NCBI GenBank assembly: GCA_021464415.1
Contig: CM038467.1
Location: forward strand, 66,779,159-66,843,158
Reading direction: 5' to 3'
Length of the DNA: 64,000 bases
DNA from: Lonicera japonica
Lineage: Eukaryota; Streptophyta; Magnoliopsida; Dipsacales; Caprifoliaceae
The notes below the pieces were generated by a model. It made no database searches. It was not told the origin of the DNA and was given only the letters and a program-made list of their open reading frames with translations. Shown here piece by piece: positions 1-9,856 of this stretch. Position 1 is the stretch's first letter. Each line of letters begins with the position of its first letter. The position numbers were made by a program, and so were the translations under genes.

Positions 1-869
1 AACTCAAGTAAATAATGATTGATCAATACAATTCTTAAATCTTAGAATGTTTGAAATAGATGAAGAGTATAGTATAAAGATGATCCAAGTTGGTCAAATT
101 TGTCTCAGATAGTGCATATATAGTCCCAAAAGTGAAATAGCCGTTTTTGAGGTTTGGTAGAAGTTTGGTACCAAAAATGGTAAAAAAAATCAGAAATCCA
201 TTAGCTATATTCTGGGCCATCAGTCGACTGAGCAAAGCTCCTTAGTCAACTGAGCAGCTCTGTCAAGTTAGCCAAAATCCCAAATTTTACACTTTTGCAT
301 ATAAGCTCCAAAATCAATTCTAATACTTTAAGGACCTCAAATATATATCCCTAAGACATATGATCGTTTTTTAATTTAATAAGAATTTATTTTAAAACCG
401 GTTTTTATAAGAATGATGTTTTGAAATGATTTTGATTCAAACTTTGCTTTGCTCAATCTAAGAATGATATATCAATATGTATGAGCTATATAAATAATCA
501 AATAAAAAACTTTACATAAATCCTAAGCACTCACTCAAATATCGAATTTACGAGTCTTTGAATACTTCAATTTGTTTCTTCAATTTAATTTCCACTTGAA
601 GCTTTTGTATGAGATCCTTGATCTTTTGAGTTTCATGAAATGCATTGATAGCATGTGTGTGATGAGATATGATCTTCTTTGCTAGTCCAATGTGTAGTTG
701 ACTTGATCGGATAATATTCCGATGATCCTTGTCATGCTTCCTTTGAGCAATCATGCTATTCTTGATATTCCAAGTAAGTGAACTATAAACTTATATCAAG
801 AGAGAAGTTAAATTACAGATGATTAATTTATTGTTATTATCAAAATAAGATTAAGACACAAGGTCAACA
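1..869 (-). mobile_element. LTR-like repeat, partial (terminus at 869)
   Basis: This segment is related to 53093-54645. Both carry the same body sequence (for example the stretch around 120-185 versus 53805-53870) and the same minus-strand terminus, TGTTGACCTTG, followed by a conserved AT-rich block. At 869 the terminus abuts Copia integrase coding sequence that reads on without a gap of meaning, so the repeat inserted into that Copia copy. The other end lies outside the window. A 68-codon open frame at 548-754 has a diverged relative at 54323-54529, but I see no known domain and no strong sign of selection. The TG start suggests an LTR; the superfamily is not assigned. Confidence 0.6.
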
Positions 870-2365
870 TCACGTATAATGTTCGAGTGTGAGGGTGATA
901 ACACCTATACCCTTTCTGAGATGATGAATAACCCAAAAATACGCATTTAAGAGCTTGAGATTCTAAGTTGTTTCATTGTTCTTTCAGGAAATGAACAAAT
1001 GCAACACATCCAAATACACGATGAGGCAAATTCGATACTATAAGAGCCAATATAGCTTTGTGAAAAACGTGAAATGATGTTTGAAAATCAAGGACTGCTG
1101 ATGGAACACGGTTAATCAGATATATAGACGGTAGAGGCAAGTGCTTTGCCCTAATAAGATGTTGGCACATTGGCCTCAATTAGTAACGCACGTACTACTT
1201 CTAGTAAATGCCTGTTCTTCCTTTCTGCAACACCATTTTGCTCAGGTGTATATGGGCATGTTGTTTGATGAACAATCCCATGATACTTGAAATACTCTTG
1301 CAAATCTGTACTCATGTAACACCTCCATTATCACTTCGAAGGACCTGAATAATAGCGTTGTACTGTGTACTGACCAGTTTATGGAATCTCTGAAACAAAG
1401 AACTTACTTCACTTTTAGATTTCATAAGACATACCCATGTCATTCTTGTACAATCATCAATGAAAGTGACAAACCAACGAGCACTATTTGAAGATGGAGC
1501 AAGAGAAGGCCCCCATACATCATAGTGGATTATCATGAACATTTATTAAGTTATGGTGGGAAGGACGAACGATGGCTCTTTGCAAGTTCACAAGTTTCGC
1601 AGCGAAAAACTGATAGCTCAACGTTCCTAAAACTTTTAAGAAATAACCTTTTTAAATAGCTAAAGGATGCATGACTTAATCGGCGATACCACAGTCAAAT
1701 CTTATCTTCAGCCTTTTTTCCTACCGTCATATCAGTTTACAAGGCCTGATGTAACTGATTCGCATTTGTCAATGCCAAATTCAAATAGTACAAATTTTCT
1801 CGCCTCACACCATAACCAATTGTCTTTCTTGTCTGAATATCCTTAAAGACACAAAGAGAATGCCCGAAAATAACGATACAATTTAAAACATTAGTAATTT
1901 AAAACATTAGTAATATGAGCGACAGACGATAAGTTATTTTTTTAGTGAGTGGACTACAAGCGTAGAGTTAAATTTAGAGGATTTGATAAATGAATTGACC
2001 TTCCCCAATAACAGGGATTGGATAACCATTAGCCGCGGAGATAAACTTTTTTGATAAGGGGGAAGAGATGCAACCTGTCTAGAATTGAATGTCATATGAC
2101 CTGTAATACCATAATCAATTATCCATGTATTTTTCAAAACATATGCAGAATTTAATGCTTTACTAAGTGTCCTAGTGGTTATGAGCAATCCCGAATATTT
2201 TTTATCATTACTTTGATTTGAACGACGACTCCGAGAATGATCCCACCTGCCTGGATAATCAATTGCTTTATAGCACCCCTTCTTTGAATGCCCGGTCTTT
2301 TCGCATACTGAACATGGTGTATACTTTGAACTAGAATGATTCTGGAAGACTTGGTTGTATGCCAT
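870..2365 (-). pseudogene. Copia gag-pol fragment (zinc knuckle, protease, integrase), decayed
   Basis: Read on the minus strand, the order is gag zinc knuckle (CSVCEKTGHSKKGC, about 2310), then protease with the active site WIIDYG where DSG is expected, then gag-pre-integrase (near 1830 and 1660), integrase core (1312-1542, with DVWGP and RSDNGG), and the post-integrase segment RVFGC...FLGYSSSQKGY down to about 870. The frame is interrupted repeatedly and the catalytic serine codon of the protease reads Tyr. The N-terminal gag domain is absent. Reverse transcriptase and RNase H are absent because the LTR-like repeat interrupts the gene at 869. It resembles RE1-type Copia polyproteins. It is a dead retrotransposon. 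Confidence 0.85.
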
Positions 2366-2807
2366 TGTGTGGATTTTTAAAATCGAGGCGGGTTATGAAA
2401 AAGGACAAAAACTTTGTGGATCGAAATGCAAATTACAGAAACTTTTTCTTCTTCTTCTTCTTCTTCTTCTTCTTCTTCTTCTTCTTCTTCTCTTTTGGGC
2501 TAAATTGCAAATAACCAAAACTTCTAGGGCCAAACTATAAATATTAGAAACTTATGGGGCCAAATTGTAAATATTAAAAACTTTTGGGGTCAAACTTTGG
2601 ACTAGTCAACGCTGATGTGGGTGATGACAAAGCGAAAGGATGATGTGGCGTAATGTGGCTGTTGACGAGGCTGCTAACGTGGCTGCTCAAGGTTATATGC
2701 TATAGGTTAAAAATTAAAATGGTGCTGCTAGGATTTGAACCGCGCACAAAGATGATGATGGTGGCTGCGTGGTGAGGGCAGCTAGGGTTTGTGATGGATC
2801 GTGTATT
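2366..2807 (-). other. Copia leader region with CTT microsatellite
   Basis: This is non-coding sequence between the primer site and the truncated gag. A perfect TTC/CTT microsatellite of about 50 bp lies near 2444-2495. It is followed by three loosely repeated phrases of the type 'caaattgtaaatattaaaaacttttggggt' (2500-2600). No gene is seen. Confidence 0.5.
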
Positions 2808-2819
2808 CCTCTGATACCA
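2808..2819 (-). other. Primer binding site (tRNA-iMet type)
   Basis: The minus strand reads TGGTATCAGAGG directly after the LTR end. TGGTATCAGAGC is the standard plant Copia primer site complementary to initiator methionine tRNA. It fixes the orientation of the decayed Copia element as minus. Confidence 0.8.
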
Positions 2820-2957
2820 TCTTGAGGATAAGACAAAATTAATTATATTACTTAATATTGATACAAGAAAAGCTCCTATTTATAAGGTTAAGAAACCTAA
2901 CAAAAGAAAGAAACCTACTAGCCTAAGGAAACTAAATAATATTTTTTAACAGTTACA
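2820..2957 (-). mobile_element. Short 5' LTR of the decayed Copia element
   Basis: The segment starts with TGTAACTG on the minus strand and ends at the primer site. It is about 138 bp and carries a TATA box (TTATAAATAGGAG, near 2876-2886). The 3' LTR is not in the window, so no LTR comparison is possible. The end dinucleotide is not a clean CA, so this boundary may be off by a few bases. Confidence 0.6.
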
Positions 2958-3634
2958 TATATGTACTGGTCTTCTTTGAATTTTTTTGTATCAATTTTTC
3001 AATTTCTTTCATTTAGTAGTACTTATGTAGATTTTAATATTAAAGAAAAATAAATAAATTAGTAGCCTCATGCAAAATATTATTAAAATTCATCCGGAAT
3101 TGGTTGGGGGCACAATATGTTTTTAACTAGGGCACATCTTATAAAAAAAAATTTTATTTTTATCATTTTCTCCATCATTTGGTATTTCTCCATTCTCCGT
3201 TACCATTCAAATTCAACTAAATTAATATTTGGATCGAGACTCTTACAATATAAAAAATTGTGCGTGTTATGAATGAAGGTATAATGATCATTTGTCATAT
3301 TAGTAGTATCTATATCAATTTTTAATTATTTATAATAAGTGGGATATATTCAATTATTATAATTTTAATTTAAATATTTGTTTTGTGAAACAAGTAATTA
3401 AATAACTAACCATTTATTTATGAGAAAGCAACTTCCAAAAATAAGAGATATCTTGCCTTTAAGTAAAAATTAATGTGTAAACCACATGATGCGTGAATGC
3501 TTAATAATTAATAGAAACCATATTATATGTTTCATATGATATTTTAGTGGTATATATTTGCCTTGATTAATGGTTTATTTATATGGATTTGCCGATGCTA
3601 TATTTTATTATCGTGAATTCAAGTTTTTGTAATT
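2958..3634. other. AT-rich sequence without recognised features
   Basis: I see no coding frame, RNA gene or repeat boundary that I can support here. The sequence forms the left flank of the Tekay-like remnant. Confidence 0.4.
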
Positions 3635-3639
3635 TATAT

Positions 3640-5754
3640 TGTAACATCTCATATTTTCATATTAAAAAATATATAATATTCTATATATATATGTATATAT
3701 ATATATATATAGTTTGGTGTATAAGAAGTGGCGTGTTTCAAATTTCTAATAGGTTATAATGGAGATGACTAAGATGCTTAAGTGGCATGATTTACTTTAG
3801 AAAAATTGATGAGTCACCCAACAATTTTTGGGTTAGGGGACCCACTTGTTTGAGTGTAATTTGGGTTTTGGCCCTATATAATTTTTATAAAAAGTTTGAT
3901 GTCTAATTTTATTTTTTCTTGAACTTTGACCCCCAAAATGGATGGAATCGTTAACTTCAAGGTCAAACCATTAATTAAGTCACATTTTTTTTGCAAAACT
4001 ACCCAAAATAACCTATAATAATTTTGTAATGATTTAGTTTCTATATTGGGTTGTAACTTAAAAAAACAGTAATTCAAGCCCGAGCTTGTATTCAAAAAAA
4101 GAAAAAGGAGAGAGATAGATAGATAGATCAAAAATAATTTGTGCACAAAATTAAAATGTGAAAAAATTATAATCTTGCAGTCTCACCATAAGTTTTTCTT
4201 TTTCTTTTTTGATTCGCGTTATCACTTAATTTTTTTATTTAATTTGGTACATAATCAATACATTAACTTATATTGTAGTAAATTCATCAAGAATTAACTT
4301 TGTTGTTATTAAATTGTACAGTTTATCTTTTTAACTTTCTTAAAGTTTAATGTTTGATTTATATTATTTAAAAAGTTGCAAAATTTCAAATACGTTTAAA
4401 TAATTTATAAAATTTGAATTTTTTTTTAAATTGTTATAAATCCTAAGATAAATTAAATCTATATTGTAAAGTAAACACCCAAATAATAAGAAAAAATTGT
4501 AAGGCACGAAACCCATTAAATTATTTATTGAAATTTTCAGGAAATTATGTTTTAGATTTTTTGCTAAGAATGAGTTGAATTTAATATGTTATATTCAATG
4601 CATTTATTATGTACAAAAATAAAGTTTTTAATCAATTTTGGATTACCCAAAACGATAAGGAAACTTAATGTGAGACGAAACGATTATTATTTTTCACTTT
4701 TCAATTTGTTCCACTAATTATTTTTAGTACTTTTTTTGTCCCTTTTTTTTTAAAACTTGCTTTTGTCTTACAAAATTATTTTTTTTTCAAGAGAAAACCT
4801 ACTAAAGAAGTTAAATCAACACAAAATCAATGTTATGGATATTTTTAATTGGTAATTTTGTAATAACTATTACTTGATTAACGGTTCCATCCGCTTTGGG
4901 GGCCAAGGGTCAAAAATAAAATAAAATTAGGTACTAAATTTTATTATGAAAACTAAATGGGAGCCAAAACCCAAGTAACCCTTAATTTAAAGGAATAAAA
5001 AAATGTATGAGAAATATAAGTAAGGCGGTGTGCTTACCTAATGAAGGTAGTGGACTTGGTTTATCTATGGGGCTATTTTTGAGGTAATGAACTATATTTA
5101 ACATGTATTTAAATTTTCAGAGTATTCATTTGTTATTATATGCATTGTAGTGTTTTGGAAGTTATTACATTGATTGAATATATTCGATGTATTTATTTGG
5201 TCTCATTAATTAGTGTTATTTATTGATATTGGCTAAATTACGTGGAACCAATTGGTATATGGTTAAGTTTCTCGCTAATTGGTCTTAATAAACCACAGTC
5301 GTGTAAGCCTCGAAAATTAGTTTTGACGTTGTGAGATGGGTGAGGCTGGTTTTTTTTAACATATTACCAAGTGTGATTGTTGTAAGAGGTTGGTTGGTGT
5401 TTTGTTGAATTTATTGGTGCTATTGAATTATCGAGATTGTTGCATAGATTATCGTTGTGAATATTTTATTGTTGATAAAATATTCAATTGAGATGTTTTA
5501 GCTCCTACGTGTTATGTGATGTCCCCTTTCATTTTTTATGGCACAGATGACACGAGACGAAGTCGGTTGTTGACTAGCGAATCGGGCGTGATCTAGATTA
5601 TTATTTTTGTAGATAGTGGAGAGATGCTGCATTTTTTATTATGAAGAGCGAAGAGATTGTAAACTTTATATTTTTATAAATTATTTTAATATGTAAATGA
5701 AGTTAAATTTTATTTTTATTGTGTTTTTGAATCCAGCCTGATCAAATCGTTACA
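3640..5754 (+). mobile_element. 5' LTR of a Tekay/del-like Ty3/gypsy remnant
   Basis: It begins TGTAACATCTC and ends GATCAAATCGTTACA. It aligns along its length with 5849-7058 plus 51600-52014, the 3' LTR. Removing the inserted TIR element (about 3850-4985) leaves about 1 kb. The flanking 5-mer tatat (3635-3639) matches tatgt (52015-52019) at 4 of 5 positions, as expected of an aged target duplication. The family call rests on the start TGTAACATCTC and on the phrase before the 3' LTR (GGGACGAAATTTT followed by a purine run), which is typical of Tekay/del chromoviruses. Confidence 0.75.
3850..4985. mobile_element. Non-autonomous TIR transposon inserted in the 5' LTR
   Basis: The ends are inverted repeats of roughly 100 bp. 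The left end reads TTGGGTTTTGGCCC...GACCCCCAAAATGGATGGAATCGTTAA across 3855-3955. The right end, reverse-complemented, gives TTGGGTTTTGGC...GCCCCCAAAGCGGATGGAACCGTTAA. The matching place in the 3' LTR lacks it. The interior is AT-rich with no transposase. The 90-codon open frame on the minus strand at 3874-4146 runs through the TIR and is not taken as a gene. Superfamily unassigned. A related end is at 57600-57745. Confidence 0.7.
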
Positions 5755-5848
5755 TTTTAGATATTAGAGGTCAGGTTGCAACACCTCTTTAAATATAAGT
5801 AGATATATTTTAAAATTTCAGGGACGAAATTTTAAAAAGAGGGTTGAT
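5755..5848 (+). other. Interior remnant and polypurine tract of the Tekay-like element
   Basis: Only about 95 bp of interior remain between the LTRs. The last part reads TTTCAGGGACGAAATTTT and then AAAAAGAGGGTTGAT, a polypurine tract adjoining the 3' LTR. All coding sequence was lost by internal deletion, so the element can no longer move by itself. Confidence 0.7.
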
Positions 5849-6094
5849 TGTAATATCTTATATTTTCATATTACAAAAAAAATATATATTATATTTGTTT
5901 ATATCTTGTCTAGTCTATAAGAAACAGTTGTATTTTAAATTTCTAATAAGTTATAATGAAGATGAGTAAGATGCTAAGTGGCATGATTTGTTTTAGAAAA
6001 ATTGGTCAGGTCACCCAACAATTTCAACGTGGCATAATTTTGGGTTACGTGACCCACATGTTCATTGATGTTATGTGGTCCTACATATATATAT

Positions 6095-6265
6095 GGGAAT
6101 TTTCATATGCGGATTGTTCCGTACAGACCAGAACTTTTAGCGATGATTTTATGTCGTTAAAAGCATATCTCCCATATATTTGCGACGAAAAACCGTCGCT
6201 AAAGGTCGGGTCCGTACGGACCAGTCCGTATAAAAAATATACTATCTCTATATATATATATGTTG
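6095..6265. mobile_element. Foldback MITE
   Basis: The arms are inverted copies: TCCGTACAGACCAGAACTTT and TAGCGATGATTTTATGTCG on the left, and CGACGAAAAACCGTCGCTA and GTCCGTACGGACCAGTCCG on the right. They fold into one imperfect stem. The 5' LTR lacks this segment, so it inserted after the Tekay-like element. No coding capacity. Family not identified. Confidence 0.55.
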
Positions 6266-6569
6266 GTCTAGATATATTTAATTTGAAGGAGTATAAAATA
6301 TGTATGAGAAATATAGGTTAGGCAGTTAGTTCAAATTGTGAAGGCAGTGGACTTACATTTATCTATGGGGATATTTTATGGTGCTATTTTTGAGATAGGA
6401 GACTGTTTTTAACATATATTTACGTTGCGAAGGCTGGCTTAATTGGATTTATTTATGGGGATACTTGATGGTGTTATTTTCCAGAAAAGGGGTTGTATTT
6501 AATATACATTTAAATCTTTAGAATAGTGATTTGTTATCTTGTGCGTTGTATTATTTTTTGAATTTATTA

Positions 6570-6885
6570 CGGACTCGTTTGGATGGTAAATTATCTCATT
6601 AATAATTGTTTAATTGTAAATTAACAAATTGTAAATTGTTTTATTTTAGCAAAAACAATTTGTGGTGTGATTTTTTTTTCGCATGAACTTGTAAATAGTT
6701 ATACATTATGTAATTTCAACTATACTCTATGTTTTCTTATTTTATATTATTAGGAATTAATGTAAGTTTATGACTTTTGTACTAGTTCATTTTTGCTACC
6801 AAACTCTCAAATTGGATAATTCACTAATTAAGCAATTATAAATAGTTTAATTGATAAACTGAAGGATAACTAAACGGGCTCTATG
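6570..6885. mobile_element. MITE-like insertion in the 3' LTR
   Basis: The segment runs from 'ggactcgtttggatgg' to 'aactaaacgggctct'. The reverse complement of its right end (AGAGCCCGTTTAGTTATCC) resembles the left end (GGACTCGTTTGGATGG), a pattern common in plant MITEs. The 5' LTR reads straight across this position. The target duplication is unclear. Confidence 0.5.
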
Positions 6886-7826
6886 CTGATTGAATTTGGT
6901 GTATTTAATTTATTTTGCCTTATTAATTAGTGTTATTTATTGATGTTGGCTAAATTATATGTAGAACCAATTAGTACATGATTAAGTTTACTCGGCAATC
7001 CACCCTAATAAACCACAGTTGTCTAAGGTTTGGAGAGAAGTTTCAACATGGTGGGATGCAGAGGCGGACGGAGTGAAGGGCAAAAGGGATCAGCTGACCC
7101 CTTGGATCAAAAAATAAAAAGTATGGTCAAACTGAAAAACAGCTGGCAACAACAACTCTTACACCCGGAAAAAAAATTAATAAAAAATTGAACAAAGCAT
7201 TAAAGTTTCTCCCCGTCCCAGACTTCCGTAGTTTCGCTTTATTTTTTTTTTCTCATCTCAGTATCTCACAGTCTCACAAATCTCTCATCTCACAGTTCTC
7301 TTTCGCCTATTTTTTCTTCTTTTTCTTAGTTTCGTTTTTGCCTCTTCACTAGCTCCGCAGCTCCGCTCCGGCATCTCACCACTGCCTCCGGCATCCCACC
7401 GCCACCACCACGTGATGTGGGTATAATTTTCTAAAGTTATTTTTAATCATTTCTTGTCTCTTATAATTTAATCATGTTATTTATTATTTTGGATAATTTA
7501 TTAACTAGAGGTAATTCATGTTAAATGTATTATTGAAATATTATATTTTCCGTCGCTACGATGTTCTCATGTTACCTTCTAGTTTCTTTCTATAAAAATT
7601 GTAAGGAGAAAATATACATGTGGTTTACCTTAATTGGTTAAAGTAGATATATTTTACTAATTTATATATAGAGAGGCGAAAACAATAATTCCATTAAAAG
7701 ATGTAACTTTAACACTATATTTTCTCTTAATTTATGTGATATTGATCAGATGGGATATTACAAATTAAAAGGGATAAAATAGTTAACATAAACATATATT
7801 TTAATTAGTAAAATTAGATTGACACA

Positions 7827-9530
7827 TGTAGACACCCTAATATGTACTCCCGCAAGAACCCTAAAACCATCGAAAAAGCCCCTTTTTGAGCCTAGAACTC
7901 ACCAAAATACTAGAAACCGCTTCAGAAAGTTCGTAGCCCAGCTGTGAGAATCCGCAAATGCGACCCCTGGGTCTTGCTCTCGTCCTTGGGCGTCAGAAAT
8001 GTCGGAAATTATTCCGTCGTTCCATTTGCTTCGTCATGTTGAGGTTTTATATATTGGGTGTCCCTATGTTCTATTTCTAGATGCAAGAGGGTTCTTTCAG
8101 AGTCGCCAGTACGTTTTACGAGAAAACGGACAAAAAGGGGCGTGTAAGGGGAAAGGCTACAGATAAGCCTTTCTTTACACGTTTGTCTACGAAACCAGGA
8201 TTCTATAGGGTTCGGAAACTATGCTACAGATTTGGGAAGGTGTTAAGCACTCATTCCGCCCTTTCGGTCTCTAGTGGTCTTATATGTTTATTTTATGTTG
8301 AAAAACTTGAATGCTTTTACTGACAGTCTACTACGTTCCAGGTGAAAAACCCTAATTTCTGGGAAAAACGGGGAAAGGGATAAAAACCTTTGTGTTTCGA
8401 GATCCAATGTTTTGTTTTGGAAGATGTAAATACAAGTGACAAAAGTTGGTTTTATTTTAGGGAAAGTTTCCCATATTATTTCTCAGATAATGACGGTTTC
8501 TAACTTCTTTTTAGAAAAGTTTGGATCTTGTATCGGGACTAATTTAATATGGAATTAGAACTCTTGAGAGGGTTCTACCAGACATATCGCAGTCTATGGA
8601 AGAAACAGGATATACCGGGTTTTTAATTCCTAAGTAAGTTTTACTAGTCCGGTTTTTGAAAACAGAATTTTATCCGAATGATAATGTACTTACTCTTCTG
8701 GTTTTATAAATAGTTTTATCAGGGTCCTTTGTTTTGAAAACAGTAGACTATTTGTAACTTGGCAATAAGTTTACTCAAGTAAAATGTGGACAAAATAACA
8801 GAAGTAAAACAAGTACACAGATATCTAATGTTAAATACTAGAAGAGACTTTCTTTACCTTCCCGACAAGAATAATAATAAGAAAGAAAATATAATACGAC
8901 AGAGAGATCTTCGGCGATAATCTTTTCCTTCTTTAGATATTCCCGAGAATTCAATTCGGGATACGTCGAGTGTCGATAATAGATTCGATAATTCTTCAGA
9001 AATAAGATGATAATAGAGAATGCTTGACGAAAGACTAGAAAATCATATATAAGCCAAAAATTCTTCAATCCCCAAGTTGCTGTCTTTGAACCCTTGGGGG
9101 TGTTAGCCTATATATACTGCTTGGGGAGGATTGTCGCGCGACATTTCCCCAGAAAGGGCATGTGTCGCGCGACAATACGAACAATGTCGCGCGACAAACG
9201 GCTAAAGTGATGTCTCTGACTGACTGATGTGTCGGAGAGTGGATGGTCTGGGTCAGAGGGGTTTTGTCGTGCGATACAAGAGAGATTGTAGCGCGACATA
9301 CTGATCTGTCATGCAATAATCCCCCTTAAAAACAGGTTTGTTTGGCCAACAAACCCTTTCGGGGCAGTTTCGGGTGTTCGGGTGGGTTTTGGACTCCAGA
9401 AACAGTACTTATCGAAGGTCGTTAGGGTTCTTGCGGGGGTCACGGATCGGGGTGTCTACACCAGCAGACATGTTCCCAGAGGGATTTGTCGTGCAACAAA
9501 CCAGATTGTCACACGACAAACGTTCAGATC
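7827..9530 (+). mobile_element. 5' LTR fragment of element A, split by a solo LTR
   Basis: The pieces 7827-7942 and 9466-9530 align end to end with 40023-40230 in the A 3' LTR. The first piece stops at GCCCAGC and the second resumes at AGACATGTTCCCAGAGGG, exactly as the 3' LTR reads. Past about 9527-9530 the LTR match ends abruptly and a 68-bp tandem array begins. I read this as a deletion junction. Confidence 0.75.
7943..9460 (-). mobile_element. Solo LTR of the TAT family
   Basis: This is a complete LTR (TGTGAGAATCC...GGTGTCTACA on the plus strand, 1518 bp) with perfect 5-bp target duplications CCAGC at 7938-7942 and 9461-9465. No internal element sequence accompanies it, so it is a solo LTR left by LTR-LTR recombination. 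The orientation is minus. It contains three perfect TGTCGCGCGACA palindromes (9132, 9163, 9185) and degenerate ones at 9265, 9287 and 9307. A TATA-like box reads TATATAGG on the minus strand near 9110. The open frame at 8081-8323 falls in the LTR and is not supported as a gene. Confidence 0.85.
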
Positions 9531-9840
9531 TCATAATTACACCAAAGTACCCTCAGGTTTGGAAAATTACATAATTTACCCTTATAACCCTATATTTCTC
9601 ATAATTACACCAAAGTACCCTCAAGTTTGGAAAATTACAAAATTTACCCTTATAACCCTATATCTCTCATAATTACACCAAAGTACCCTCAGGTTTGGAA
9701 AATTACATAATTTACCCTTATAACCCTATATCTCTCATAATTACACCAAAGTACCCTCAGGTTTGGAAAATTACATAATTTACCCTTATAACCCTATATC
9801 TCTCATAATTACATCAAAGTACCCTCATAATCCTGTACTC
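9531..9840 (+). repeat. 68-bp tandem repeat array, element C copy (about 4.5 units)
   Basis: Units share the phrase AATTACACCAAAGTACCCTC, starting at 9534, 9603, 9671, 9739 and 9807, a period of 68-69 bp. The same family fills 28430-29650 and 37627-38110 in elements B and A. Its position just before exon 2 of antisense gene 1 places it in intron 1. Open frames here are products of the periodicity. Confidence 0.9.
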
Positions 9841-9856
9841 GTTCTTTTGTTTGCAG

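Larger units (their letters stand above)
5849..7058 (+). mobile_element. 3' LTR of the Tekay-like element, left part
   Basis: It matches the 5' LTR from its first base (TGTAATATCTTA). It contains two small insertions absent from the 5' LTR (about 6095-6265 and 6570-6885). It stops at 7058, where the hAT begins, and resumes at 51600. The last 8 bases (7051-7058, GTGGGATG) are the left copy of the hAT target duplication. A 121-codon open frame at 5956-6321 crosses LTR and MITE sequence and is not supported as a gene. Confidence 0.75.

Noticed and set aside
2355..2540. Leucine-run frame
   Set aside because: The leucine run is the CTT microsatellite; there is no conserved context.
5956..6321. 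121-codon frame
   Set aside because: Runs through LTR and a foldback MITE; no domain and no counterpart in the 5' LTR.
7200..7430. Possible host exon (pyrimidine-rich then PPPP-coding sequence)
   Set aside because: It lies inside the hAT termini and looks like the transposon leader; no frame continues across it.
9131..9318. CRISPR-like array of short palindromes
   Set aside because: Spacing is irregular, the sites are 12 bp, the context is an LTR promoter in a plant genome, and no cas genes are present.
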